19,556 bases of DNA from CALAED01 sp937891035 (GCA_035642125.1 DASQSZ010000161.1:1-19556); one strand, 5' to 3'; positions 1-8,620 are shown, counted from the stretch's first letter. The notes: generated from the sequence alone by a model not told the origin. A program made the numbers and translations.

Positions 1-230
1 CCCGCCACAGACTCCGCCACGCCCGCATCACCAATGACCACCAAGACATCGCCGGACCGATACGGCCTGTCAGCTGGGCAAACGCCATGGCTCCGAGAGC
101 GACGACACCGACCGCAATCCCACATGCGTTTGTCCACAGAATGCTGTTCTACTTCTGTCGCTCACTGGAGTCACTCATGCTCGCAGGGTGATAGCCGAAC
201 GGCCCCACGATCACGAAGGGTGGCGTTACG

Positions 231-494
231 ATGCTGACTCCCAGCAGCGATGTCCAGGCGCGGCTTTCCGCGCTGGAGGAGTACATAGAGATGCCCGCGG
301 AGCGCACCGGCATGACGGTCACGTCCAGACTCACAGCCCAGCACAACCTGCTGCTCGCCTTCCGGGCCGAGTTCAACGTCTTCCGCGACCAGACCAACCA
401 GCGGCTCACCGCCCTTGAGGACATGCTCGGCCAGGTCCTGCACGGCATGACCGAGATAAGGAGACTGCTGGCCCCAGGCAGCGGCTCGCCATAG
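231..494 (+). CDS. Small helical hypothetical protein (87 aa)
   Basis: I do not recognise a named family. The protein has 87 residues and no membrane segment or signal peptide. Residues about 34 to 80 are predicted to be one long amphipathic helix, with leucines and isoleucines regularly spaced (LLLAFRAEF, RLTALEDMLGQVL, EIRRLL). This suggests a short coiled coil that may dimerise or dock on a partner. The ATG at 231 is preceded by a GAAGGG-like ribosome site about 10 bases upstream. The gene converges on the large dehydrogenase gene, with only 48 bases between the two stop codons, so it is not part of that operon. Codon use is ordinary for the window. A real gene is likely; the function is unknown. 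Confidence 0.6.
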   Translation: MLTPSSDVQARLSALEEYIEMPAERTGMTVTSRLTAQHNLLLAFRAEFNVFRDQTNQRLTALEDMLGQVLHGMTEIRRLLAPGSGSP

Positions 495-518
495 GTTCAG
501 CCCTGCCCACGCCGGTAG

Positions 519-534
519 CTCACCTGCGGGTGAC
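519..534. terminator. Small hairpin between convergent genes
   Basis: TCACC at 520-524 pairs perfectly with GGTGA at 529-533 around a four-base loop. It lies in the 48-bp gap between two converging stop codons (492-494 and 543-545), where a shared bidirectional terminator would be expected. The stem is only five pairs and has no T-run, so the call is tentative. Confidence 0.3.
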
Positions 535-542
535 TCAAGGCG

Positions 543-3509
543 CTAAAGGCGCTCGGGTAGCGGTACCGCGGATCGGATGAGTTCGACTGGGTGGAGTGCG
601 GTGCGGCCGGTGCCGTGCTCGATCTGCTGGCGGCAGGAGACGCCGGTCGCCGCGATCAACGTGTCGGGTGGTGCGGCTTCGACGGACGGGAACAGGCGCA
701 GGCCGCCGATCTTCATCGAGAGCGCGTAGTGCTCGGATTCAAAGCCGAACGATCCCGCCATCCCACAGCAGCCCGCGTCGAGTTCGCGTACGTCGGCGCC
801 GGGGATGCGCTCCAGCAGCGCCTTGGTGGGGGCGGTGCCGACGATGGCCTTCTCGTGACAGTGGCCGTGCAGCACGATGGAGCGGCCGCTGACGGCGGAG
901 TCCGGGTCGAGCGGCAGCGCGCCGTCGTCGATGGCCTCGACCAGCAGCTCGGGCACGAGGACGGCTTGCTTGGCGACCATGGAGACCCGGTCGTCGCCCG
1001 GCAGCAGCGCCGCGTACTCGTCCCGCAGGGTCAGCAGGCAGGACGGCTCGACGCCGACGATCGGGACGCCGCGTGCCGCGTACGGGGCCAGCGTGTCGAG
1101 CATCTTGGCGGCCGTGGTCTTGGCCTGGTCGAGCAGCCCCTTGGACAGGTGCGGCCGGCCGCAGCAACCGGTGCTTGACAGGGTGACCCGCCAGCCGGCC
1201 AGTTCCAACAACTCGACGGCGGCCCGGCCGATCGCGGGCTCGGTGAAGGGGGTGAAGGAGTCGGCCAGCAGGACGATGTCGCCGCGCGGGAACGGTCCGG
1301 CGGGCGCCGGGCGGGCGGCGAACCAGCGCATCAGGGTGTCGCGGCGAAAGCGCGGCAGCGGCCGGTGCCGGCTGATGCCAAGCCAGCGATCCAGGAGTGC
1401 GCGCGCGCCCGGCAAGGAGGCGGGCAGGTTGGACAGCGGGGCGGTGGCGGCGCCGAGCCGGTTCAGCAGGCGGATCGCGCCGAACGCGCGGGAGCGCAGC
1501 GGGGTGCCGTGCGCGTCGTGGTAGTGCGCGAGGGTCTCGCTCTTGAGCGCGGCCATGTCGACGCCAAGCGGGCATTCGGACTTGCAGGCCTTGCACTCCA
1601 GGCACAGGTCGAGGATGCCGTGCAGCCGTTCGTCGCCGAGCGCGGCCCGCGCATCCGGCGTCGACAGCGCCTTGACCAGTGCGTTCGCCCGCCCGCGGGT
1701 GGAGTGCTCCTCTTCGCGGGTGGCCATGTACGACGGGCACATGACGCCGGCGTCATCCTTGCGGCAGGCCCCGATGTTCATGCACCGGTCGGCGGCGCCG
1801 CGCATGCCGCCGCCGAAGGTGAGCCTGGTGGGCAGCGGCGCCGGCGCGGGCGGCAGGCTCGGCTCGCGCAGGTGCTCGGTCATCGGCGGCGCGTCCACGA
1901 TCTTGCCCGGGTTGAGCAGGCCGGACGGGTCGAACAGGCGCTTGACCGAGCGCATCGCCTCATACAGCTGATCGCCGAACAGGCGGCGGTTGAACTCCGA
2001 GCGGGCCAGACCGTCGCCATGCTCGCTGGAGTTGACACCGCCGTAGCGCGCGGCGAGCGCGGCGATCTCTTCGGCGACCGCGCGCATCGTGTCGATCTCG
2101 CCCGGCCGGCGCAGGTCGACGAACGGCCGTACATGCAGGCAGCCCACCGAGCAGTGCCCGTAGAAGCCGGCGCTCAGGCCGTGCCGATCGAGGACGGCGG
2201 CGAACTCCTTGACGTACGGGACCAAGACCTCGGGCGGCACCGCGGTGTCTTCGACGAACGCCAGCGGACGGCGGGTGCCGACGCTGGCGGCCATCAGCAG
2301 CCCGAGCCCGGCCTTGCGCACCTTGAGCACGGCGTCTTGCTGCTCGGCGGTCACCGCGCGCAGCGTGTGATAGCCGTGCCCGCCGGCGGCCCAGGCCGCG
2401 GCGAGTTCGTCGACGCGGGCGGCCACCTCGGCCGCGGAGTCGCCGAAGAACTCGACGAACAGCAGCGCGTCGGGGTCGCCCGAGACGATGCCGCCGAGCC
2501 CGGCGTACTCGACCTGGCCGCGGGACAGTTCCAAAATCTTGCGGTCGATCAGCTCGACCGACGCGGCGTCCCGGGCGAGCGCGTCCGCGGTCGCGGCGAC
2601 CGCCGCCGCGGTCGAGGTGAAATGGCCGAGCGCGATGGCGCGGGCCGCCGGCTTGGGGACGAGCCGGACGATCGCCTCGGTGACCACGGACAGCGTCCCC
2701 TCCGAGCCGACGGTCAGCTTGGCGAGGTCGAGCCGTCCGTCCTCGGTGAGCACGCGGTCGAGCCGGTAGCCGCCGGAGTGCCGCCAAAACGGCGGGTAGC
2801 CGGCGAGCGCGTCGGCGCAGCCATCGAGGATCTCCGGGATCCCCTGGTAGAGGCGCCCCTCGAGGGTCTGCGTGCCGGCGCGAGCGCTCACGCGGTCGAG
2901 CGGAACCGGGCCGAAATGGGCTCTGGTCGCGTCGGACAGCACGACGTCGACCGACTCGACATGGTCGATCGTGGAGCCGTACTTGATTGAGTGGCTGCCC
3001 GCCGAGTTGTTGCCGATCATCCCGCCGATGGTGGCGCGGTTGCTCGTCGAGGTGTCCGGCCCGAACATCAGGCCCTGCGCCGCGACCGCCCGGTTGAGCC
3101 GGTCTTGGACGACGCCCGGCTGCACCCTGGCCAGCCGGGCCGTCGAGTCGACCTCGACGATACGGCCCAGGTGCCGGGAGAAGTCGAGGACGATCGCCCG
3201 GCCGACCGTCTGCCCGGCGAGGCTGGTGCCGGCGCCGCGCGGCAGCACCGGGACGCCGAGCCGCCCGGCCTCCGCCACGATGGCGACGACGTCGTCGCCG
3301 TGCCGGGGGAACGCCACGGCCAGCGGCTCGATCGTGTACATGCTGGCGTCCGCGGAGTACAGATGCCGGATGTAGTCGTCGATCCGTACGTCGATCTCCG
3401 CGTCCGTCCTGGTCAGGGCGGCCCGGATCTCCTGCGAGAGCTCCTGGGACGGCTCCCGCGACGGCCCCTGGGACGGCGCGCCCGACGGCGCAGGCGACTC
3501 GTTCGTCAC
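543..3509 (-). CDS. Fused FAD-linked 2-hydroxyacid dehydrogenase with Fe-S/CCG module (GlcD-GlcF type)
   Basis: This 988-residue flavoprotein probably oxidises a D-2-hydroxyacid (glycolate, D-lactate or D-2-hydroxyglutarate are candidates) and passes electrons through Fe-S clusters to the respiratory chain. Domain order: FAD-binding type 4 at about 58-200 (PRGAGTSLAGQ, then a GG-x3-NNSAGSHS region near 162-174), FAD-oxidase C-terminal domain at about 280-540 (GHCSVGCLHVRP near 451, NSSEHGDG near 493, FDPSGLLNPGK near 526), a ferredoxin-like region with cysteines at 576, 582, 591, 636, 639, 642 and 646, and two CCG domains (GCCGRPH at 781, HGHCHEK at 881, GCCGMAGS at 913). Length and order match the fused family that includes E. 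coli YdiJ. The GTG start overlaps the upstream aminotransferase stop by four bases (GTGA), so translation is probably coupled. The first 27 residues are a Pro/Ser/Gln-rich tail outside the fold. Family is certain; the substrate is not. Confidence 0.93.
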   Translation of the reverse strand: MTNESPAPSGAPSQGPSREPSQELSQEIRAALTRTDAEIDVRIDDYIRHLYSADASMYTIEPLAVAFPRHGDDVVAIVAEAGRLGVPVLPRGAGTSLAGQTVGRAIVLDFSRHLGRIVEVDSTARLARVQPGVVQDRLNRAVAAQGLMFGPDTSTSNRATIGGMIGNNSAGSHSIKYGSTIDHVESVDVVLSDATRAHFGPVPLDRVSARAGTQTLEGRLYQGIPEILDGCADALAGYPPFWRHSGGYRLDRVLTEDGRLDLAKLTVGSEGTLSVVTEAIVRLVPKPAARAIALGHFTSTAAAVAATADALARDAASVELIDRKILELSRGQVEYAGLGGIVSGDPDALLFVEFFGDSAAEVAARVDELAAAWAAGGHGYHTLRAVTAEQQDAVLKVRKAGLGLLMAASVGTRRPLAFVEDTAVPPEVLVPYVKEFAAVLDRHGLSAGFYGHCSVGCLHVRPFVDLRRPGEIDTMRAVAEEIAALAARYGGVNSSEHGDGLARSEFNRRLFGDQLYEAMRSVKRLFDPSGLLNPGKIVDAPPMTEHLREPSLPPAPAPLPTRLTFGGGMRGAADRCMNIGACRKDDAGVMCPSYMATREEEHSTRGRANALVKALSTPDARAALGDERLHGILDLCLECKACKSECPLGVDMAALKSETLAHYHDAHGTPLRSRAFGAIRLLNRLGAATAPLSNLPASLPGARALLDRWLGISRHRPLPRFRRDTLMRWFAARPAPAGPFPRGDIVLLADSFTPFTEPAIGRAAVELLELAGWRVTLSSTGCCGRPHLSKGLLDQAKTTAAKMLDTLAPYAARGVPIVGVEPSCLLTLRDEYAALLPGDDRVSMVAKQAVLVPELLVEAIDDGALPLDPDSAVSGRSIVLHGHCHEKAIVGTAPTKALLERIPGADVRELDAGCCGMAGSFGFESEHYALSMKIGGLRLFPSVEAAPPDTLIAATGVSCRQQIEHGTGRTALHPVELIRSAVPLPERL

Positions 3510-4684
3510 GGCCGGCCCGCCCCGGCGAGGTGGGCGAGGTAGTCGGTCGCGGCGTCGACGCCGCCGCGTTCGATGGGGACCCCGGCGGCGAGCAGCCCCA
3601 TCTCCACCCCGGCCAGGGCGCCGGCGAGCTCCAGGTCGCCGAGATGACCGAGGTGACCGATCCGGAAGACCCGGCCGGCGAGCCGGCCCAGGCCGGTGCC
3701 GAGCGACATGTCGCAGCGCGCCAAGATGATCTCTCGTACCTTGTCGGCGTCGTAGGGCTCGGGCAGCAGCACCGCGGTCAACGTGCTGGAGTACTCGCGC
3801 TCATCGGCGCACAGCACCTCCAGACCCCAGGCGCGCACCGCTCGCCGGGTGGCCTCGGCGTGCCGGTCGTGCCGGGCGAACACGGCCGGCAGCCCCTCGG
3901 CTTCGAGCATCGCGAGCGCCTCGTCCAGGCCGTACAGCAGGTTGGTCGGCGGCGTGTAGGGGTAGAAGCCGCGGCGGTTGGCCTCGATGATCGGCGCCCA
4001 GTCCCAGTACGAGCGCGGCAGCCGCGCCCGCTCGCTCGCGACCAGCGCTTTCTCGCCGACCGCGTTGAACCCGAGGCCGGGCGGGAGCATGAGTCCCTTC
4101 TGCGAGCACCCGACGGTGACGTCCACGCCCCATTCCTCGTGCCGATAGTCCATCGAGCCGAGCGAAGAGATCGTGTCGACCAGCAGCAGCGCCGGGTGCC
4201 CGGTCCGGTCGAGGGCGGCGCGGATCTCCGGGACGCGGCTGCGCACGCCCGTTGAGGTCTCGTTGTGGACCACCATGACCGCCGCGATCTCGTGCGACGC
4301 GTCGGCGGCGAGGAGCCGCTCCGCCTCGTCCGGATCCGCGCCGCGCCGCCAGTCGCCGGGCACGAAGTCCACCCGCAGCCCAAGCCGTTCGGCCATGGTG
4401 CGCCACAGCGTGGCGAAATGCCCGGTCTCGAAGGCGAGCACCCTGTCGCCGGGCGAGAGCGTGTTGACCAGCGCCGCCTCCCACGCGCCCGTACCCGACG
4501 ACGGATAGATGACGACGGGACCGCCGGACCGGAAGATCGTCCGCAGCCGCGGCAGCAGGTCCAGCGTCAGCTCGGCGAACTCGGGACCACGATGGTCGAT
4601 GGTCGGCCGGGCGATCGCCTGAAGCACCCTGTCGGGAACGTTGGTCGGCCCCGGAATCTGCAAGAAATGCCGTCCACCGCCCAC
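3506..4684 (-). CDS. Class V aminotransferase, serine/alanine-glyoxylate type
   Basis: A PLP-dependent aminotransferase of 392 residues in the serine-glyoxylate / alanine-glyoxylate group. It would move an amino group from serine or alanine to glyoxylate, making glycine. The family start is clear (FLQIPGPTNVPDRVL, residues 7-21). SSGTGAWEAAL at 62-72 is the PLP-phosphate region, D170 in LLVDTISSLGSM should contact the PLP ring nitrogen, K196 in GCSQKGLMLPPG is the Schiff-base lysine, and R341 in RIGHLG should bind the substrate carboxylate. The open frame runs upstream to 4786, but I chose GTG at 4684: it follows a strong GGGAGAGG site nine bases away, begins right before the conserved motif, and avoids overlap with the transporter gene. 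It lies 73 bases after the transporter and overlaps the dehydrogenase gene by four bases. The exact amino donor cannot be read from the sequence. Confidence 0.92.
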   Translation of the reverse strand: MGGGRHFLQIPGPTNVPDRVLQAIARPTIDHRGPEFAELTLDLLPRLRTIFRSGGPVVIYPSSGTGAWEAALVNTLSPGDRVLAFETGHFATLWRTMAERLGLRVDFVPGDWRRGADPDEAERLLAADASHEIAAVMVVHNETSTGVRSRVPEIRAALDRTGHPALLLVDTISSLGSMDYRHEEWGVDVTVGCSQKGLMLPPGLGFNAVGEKALVASERARLPRSYWDWAPIIEANRRGFYPYTPPTNLLYGLDEALAMLEAEGLPAVFARHDRHAEATRRAVRAWGLEVLCADEREYSSTLTAVLLPEPYDADKVREIILARCDMSLGTGLGRLAGRVFRIGHLGHLGDLELAGALAGVEMGLLAAGVPIERGGVDAATDYLAHLAGAGRP

Positions 4685-4757
4685 GTTGCTAGTACCTCTC
4701 CCCAATCGCCGCTCGTCAAGCGCGCCCGGCGGCAACCGAACGAAAATGAAGGGACGA

Positions 4758-6221
4758 TCAGAAGAACTTGTCCCTGATCTGGTCAATGACGGTGAGCACG
4801 GAGAAGGCGGCGAAGAAGAGGAAGACCAGGCTCATCACGCCCATCCGCCAGCCGCCGATCTGGATCGGCCGTGGCAGGGTCCGCCGGTTCAGCTTGATCA
4901 GCAGCCCCGAGTAGATGAACATCATGACCCCGGCCACGCTGGCCGAGATGACGAGCAGCACCAGCGGCTGGTCGAACCCGCTGAGGAGGATCGCCGACCC
5001 CACGACGATGTGCGCCCAGACGACGGCGACGTACAGCTTGGCCTCCGTCCACCAGCCGCTGCCGGGCAGGTAGGACACCTTGACCGAGTCGGAGACCAGG
5101 CGGCCCATGTAGTCGAGGATCCCGAGCGCGGCCGCGAACAGCGAGTACGCGCCGATCACCCAGAAGAACGTGCCGAACCAGCCGAGTCGGTCGTTGAGCG
5201 CCTCGCCCTCGAGCTGGATGAAGCTGACGTCGTTGGGCGGATCCTGGCCGAACAGCGTGGAGTAGGCCAGCAGCGAGGTCACGGTGATCGTGACGATGGT
5301 GATGAGGACGAACGACACGAGCTGTTCGGTGTTGGCCACCTTCCACCAGGCCCGCCAGCGCGACAGGTTCCCGGCGTCGGGCGGGAACACATAACCGGTC
5401 GACGGCTTGGCCACCGGCTCGCCGGTGATCGGGGAGACGAGCTTGGGCATCCGGGCGCCCATGCCGAAGCCCTTGTCGCGGATCCAGTTGCTCTGCACGA
5501 GGTTTTGACCGCCGCCGGCGCCCGCGTACGCGAGCGCGCCGAGGATGAGCGCGAACCCGAGGTCGGTCGGTAGCCCCGGGTTGGTGACCGTGTCGCCGAG
5601 ACCGCTGTAGCCGTCGGCCGTCACCGCGATGGCCAGCGCCACGCCGATGAGTACGAGGACGGCGCCGACCTTGAGGAACTCGATGCGTTCCACCCAGCGG
5701 TAGATGAACGGGGCGATGGTGAGGATCACCCCGATCGTCACGAGCTCGGCGATGGCGATCCATGTCGGGTCGCCGCCGCCGATGGCGTACGTGAAGACCG
5801 TCGCCGAACTGGTCGCCCAGCCCGGCCACATGTTGGACAGTACGGCGAGGACGACGAACACGAGTGTCCAGTGCCGCCACAGCCGGCTGAATCCGGTGAG
5901 CGCCGTTTCTCCGGTGGCGAGGGTGTAGCGCTCGATCTCCATGTTGATGAAGAACTGGAAGATCACGCCGACGACCGCGCCCCAGAGGAAGACCAGTCCG
6001 ACGTGGGCCGAGATGTACGGCCACAGGATGAACTCGCCCGAGGCCAGCCCGATGGCGGCGCCGACCACGCCGGGCCCGAGGAGGCGGCGCAGCGGTTGCG
6101 GCTCAGGCAGATCTTGCAGCGTGACGCCGGGAAGTCTGCCCCGCGCGTTGGGAAAGGCCCGCCCCCCGATGGCGGCCTCGACCGTCGTCGCTTCCGTTGA
6201 CGTGGAACTGTCGTGCGTCAT
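4758..6221 (-). CDS. NRAMP-fold transporter with non-canonical substrate motifs
   Basis: A polytopic membrane protein of 487 residues with about 11 hydrophobic segments, related to the NRAMP (Mn/Fe) transporters in the APC superfamily. The first helix, about 49-70, reads GPGVVGAAIGLASGEF and aligns with the classical GPxFxxxxGxxDPGN helix, but the metal-binding DPGN is replaced by ASGE. The region expected to be helix 6, about 224-242, reads AYAGAGGGQN where classical members have MPH. The residues that bind the metal in studied family members are therefore missing, so manganese transport should not be assumed. A long soluble loop (about 245-295) is also unusual. The ATG at 6221 follows GGGAGGT eight bases upstream; an in-frame GTG at 6251 is less likely. 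It is the first gene of the operon with the aminotransferase and dehydrogenase, which hints at an organic or metabolic substrate. Confidence 0.85.
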   Translation of the reverse strand: MTHDSSTSTEATTVEAAIGGRAFPNARGRLPGVTLQDLPEPQPLRRLLGPGVVGAAIGLASGEFILWPYISAHVGLVFLWGAVVGVIFQFFINMEIERYTLATGETALTGFSRLWRHWTLVFVVLAVLSNMWPGWATSSATVFTYAIGGGDPTWIAIAELVTIGVILTIAPFIYRWVERIEFLKVGAVLVLIGVALAIAVTADGYSGLGDTVTNPGLPTDLGFALILGALAYAGAGGGQNLVQSNWIRDKGFGMGARMPKLVSPITGEPVAKPSTGYVFPPDAGNLSRWRAWWKVANTEQLVSFVLITIVTITVTSLLAYSTLFGQDPPNDVSFIQLEGEALNDRLGWFGTFFWVIGAYSLFAAALGILDYMGRLVSDSVKVSYLPGSGWWTEAKLYVAVVWAHIVVGSAILLSGFDQPLVLLVISASVAGVMMFIYSGLLIKLNRRTLPRPIQIGGWRMGVMSLVFLFFAAFSVLTVIDQIRDKFF

Positions 6222-6460
6222 GCCGAGGACCTCCCGGGGGGTTGCCGTCACCGGTGCTCACGATCGTTCTCGTTCATGCCTCTTATTTGGGCCATGGTCA
6301 CTTCTCGGGGCGGTGACGAAGCTGTAACCGCGCGGCCACCGTGCGGGTTACCTGCTGATTCACCAGGTTCCCGTGTCACATTTGTTACTTTCTGCACTCA
6401 ACCGACATACCGGCGGCCCGCTCGCGGGCGTTCTGAACGACTTGAGGCACAATCGGCTCC
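6222..6460. promoter_or_regulatory. Divergent promoter region between the C2 operon and the Mo enzyme
   Basis: This 239-bp gap must hold promoters for both directions. GTCAC at 6297-6301 and GTGAC at 6313-6317 form an inverted repeat with an 11-base spacer, a plausible operator. On the plus strand, CACAAT at 6448-6453 lies seven bases before the ATG of the molybdopterin enzyme. No ribosome site stands at normal distance there, so that gene may be transcribed from its start codon (leaderless). The -35 box is not convincing on either strand. Confidence 0.4.
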
Positions 6461-8620
6461 ATGGGCACGGAGCAAGTGGCTACTTACTGCCGGATCTGCG
6501 AACCGCTGTGCGGGCTCATCGCCACCGTGCGGGACGGCGTCGAGCTGGTCGAGCTGCGACCCGATCGGGATCATCCGCTGTCCAAGGGCTTCGCCTGCCG
6601 CAAGGGCATCGCGATGGCCGAGATCCACAACGATCCGGACCGTGTGCTCCATCCGCTGCGGCGCCGACCCGACGGGAGTTTCGAGGAGGTCGGCTGGGAC
6701 GCGGCACTGTCCGACATCGCCGCCCGGCTCACCCGGCTGCGGCGGGCGTACGGCGGCACGGCGATCGGATGGTATTTCGGCAACCCGGCCACGTTCTCCT
6801 ACAGCCATCCGCTCTGGCTGTCGGGCTTCATGGCGGCGCTGCGCTCGCCGCACCTATATTCGGCCGGCTCGCAGGACGTCAACAACCGTTTCGCGGCCAG
6901 CGCCCTGCTGTACGGAGCGCCGACGCTCGTGCCGATCCCCGACCTGCGGCGCACCGACCTGCTGCTCATGATCGGGGCGAACCCGCTGGTGTCGCACGGC
7001 AGCATCATCTCGGTGCCGCGGATCAAGGACGAGCTGACCGCGATCGTGCGCCGCGGCGGCAGCGTGATCGTCGTCGACCCGCGCCGCTCCGAGACGGCCA
7101 AGGCGTACGAACACGTTCCCGTGCGCCCGGACGGCGACGCCTGGCTGCTGCTCTCGCTGCTCCAGGTCATCTTCGCCGAGCGCCTCGACGACGCGGCGGC
7201 CTGCGCCGACGCGGCCACCGGGACGGCGAAGCTTCGCGAGCTCGCCGCCGCCTTCCCGCCCGAGCGCACCGCGGCGCGCACCAGTGTGCCGCCCGAGGTC
7301 GTCCGGCGGCTGGCCCGCGACCTCGCCGCGGCGCGACACGCGGTCGTGTACGGCCGCACCGGCTCCTGCCTCGGCCGCCACGGCACACTGGTGGCCTTCC
7401 TCATGGACGCCCTCACCATGGTGACCGGCAACCTCGACCGCGCCGGCGGCGGGCTCTTCGGCACCTCGCCGATCCCGGTGGACGAGCTGCTGCGGGTCTC
7501 CGGGCTGGCCACGTACGCCAAGACCAGGTCGCGCGTCGGCGGCTTTCCCGACGTCCTCGGCACGTTCCCAGCCGGGGTCATGGCCGAGGAGATCACGACG
7601 CCGGGCCCTGGGCGGCTACGCGCGCTGTTCGTCTCGGCCGGCAATCCGGTGCTGTCCGTGCCGGGCGGGACACTGGCCGCCGCGTTGGACGATCTCGAAC
7701 TGCTGGTCTGCATCGACCTGTACGTCACCGAGACCGGACGCAAGGCCGACTACATCCTGCCGGCGACGACGTTCCTGGAACGCGAGGACTTTCCGCTGCC
7801 GTTCCTGCAGAACTACCTGACCCCGTACGTCACCTGGACCGAGCCGGTCGTCCCGCCGCGGGGCGCCGCCCGGCAGGAGTGGGAGATCATCGATGAGCTC
7901 GCGCGCCGCATGCGGCTCGGCGTCGGGATGTTCCGGGTGCAGCGGCTCGCCCACCGGCTCGGCATCCGGCCCTCGCCGCGACGGCTCATCGACGTGTTGA
8001 TCCGGACCGGCCGCGCCGGCGACCGGTTCGGCCTGCGCCGCAGCGGGCTGAGCCTGCGCCGCCTGCGCACGCACCCGCGCGGCATCGTCCTTGGCGACCA
8101 CCACGAGACCGGAACGCTGCGCCGGCGCATCGTGCACAAGGACAAGCGCGTCCACCTCGCCCCGCCGGAGATCGTCGCGGAGATCGAGCGCCTCAAAGCG
8201 GCACCGGAACCGCCCGCCGACTTCCCGCTCCGGCTGATCGGCCTGCGCGAGTCGCGCTCGCACAACTCGTGGATGCACAACGCCCCCGCGCTGATGCGCG
8301 GCGGGCGCGGCCACCTCGCCCGCGTCCACCCCGCCGACGCCGCCGCCTGCGGGCTGACCGATGGCGAACCCTGTCAGATCACCTCCGCGCACGGCTCGAT
8401 CGAGTTGCCCGTACGAATCACCGACGAGATGACGCCGGGCACGGTGGCCGTGCCGCACGGCTGGGGCCACCGCGACGGCGGCTGGCGTCTCGCGAACGCG
8501 GCCGGCGGCGCGAACGTCAACCTGCTCGCCTCACCCCGGCCGGACGACCTCGAAACCCTCGCCGGCATGGCCAACCTCAACGGCATCCCCGTGCGCATCG
8601 CCCCGCCGCCCGAATCATGA
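6461..8620 (+). CDS. Molybdopterin-dependent oxidoreductase (DMSO-reductase/formate dehydrogenase superfamily)
   Basis: A 719-residue single-chain enzyme predicted to carry bis-MGD molybdenum and one 4Fe-4S cluster. The cluster ligands are C10, C13, C17 and C46 (CRICEPLCG, then GFACRKG), matching the N-terminal domain of the family. The central domain includes MIGANPLVSHGS (170-181), VVDPRRSETA and VSAGNPVLSVPGG (391-403). The C-terminal MGD-binding domain covers about 588-715 (ESRSHNSWMHN, VAVPHGWGHRDGG, ANVNLLAS). In the segment that normally carries the molybdenum ligand, near 133-140 (YSAGSQDV), there is no Cys or Sec, so a Ser or Asp ligand is more likely than the Cys/Sec of formate dehydrogenases. 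There is no Tat signal, so it should be cytoplasmic. No electron-transfer subunit or cofactor gene lies beside it. The ATG at 6461 begins just before the cluster motif. The substrate is unknown. Its last six bases overlap the converging small gene. Confidence 0.9.
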   Translation: MGTEQVATYCRICEPLCGLIATVRDGVELVELRPDRDHPLSKGFACRKGIAMAEIHNDPDRVLHPLRRRPDGSFEEVGWDAALSDIAARLTRLRRAYGGTAIGWYFGNPATFSYSHPLWLSGFMAALRSPHLYSAGSQDVNNRFAASALLYGAPTLVPIPDLRRTDLLLMIGANPLVSHGSIISVPRIKDELTAIVRRGGSVIVVDPRRSETAKAYEHVPVRPDGDAWLLLSLLQVIFAERLDDAAACADAATGTAKLRELAAAFPPERTAARTSVPPEVVRRLARDLAAARHAVVYGRTGSCLGRHGTLVAFLMDALTMVTGNLDRAGGGLFGTSPIPVDELLRVSGLATYAKTRSRVGGFPDVLGTFPAGVMAEEITTPGPGRLRALFVSAGNPVLSVPGGTLAAALDDLELLVCIDLYVTETGRKADYILPATTFLEREDFPLPFLQNYLTPYVTWTEPVVPPRGAARQEWEIIDELARRMRLGVGMFRVQRLAHRLGIRPSPRRLIDVLIRTGRAGDRFGLRRSGLSLRRLRTHPRGIVLGDHHETGTLRRRIVHKDKRVHLAPPEIVAEIERLKAAPEPPADFPLRLIGLRESRSHNSWMHNAPALMRGGRGHLARVHPADAAACGLTDGEPCQITSAHGSIELPVRITDEMTPGTVAVPHGWGHRDGGWRLANAAGGANVNLLASPRPDDLETLAGMANLNGIPVRIAPPPES

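Noticed and set aside
1..230. Open frames at the left edge (for example 34-237)
   Set aside because: The composition is not coding-like, the frames end in the ribosome site of the next gene, and no motif is visible. They could be the end of something outside the window, but this cannot be shown.
1365..2990. A 541-codon plus-strand frame inside the dehydrogenase gene
   Set aside because: It is antisense to conserved FAD and Fe-S coding sequence and has the composition of a GC-rich shadow frame.
4685..4786. An N-terminal extension of the aminotransferase
   Set aside because: It would overlap the transporter gene by 29 bases and add residues not seen in the family. The GTG at 4684 has a strong ribosome site.
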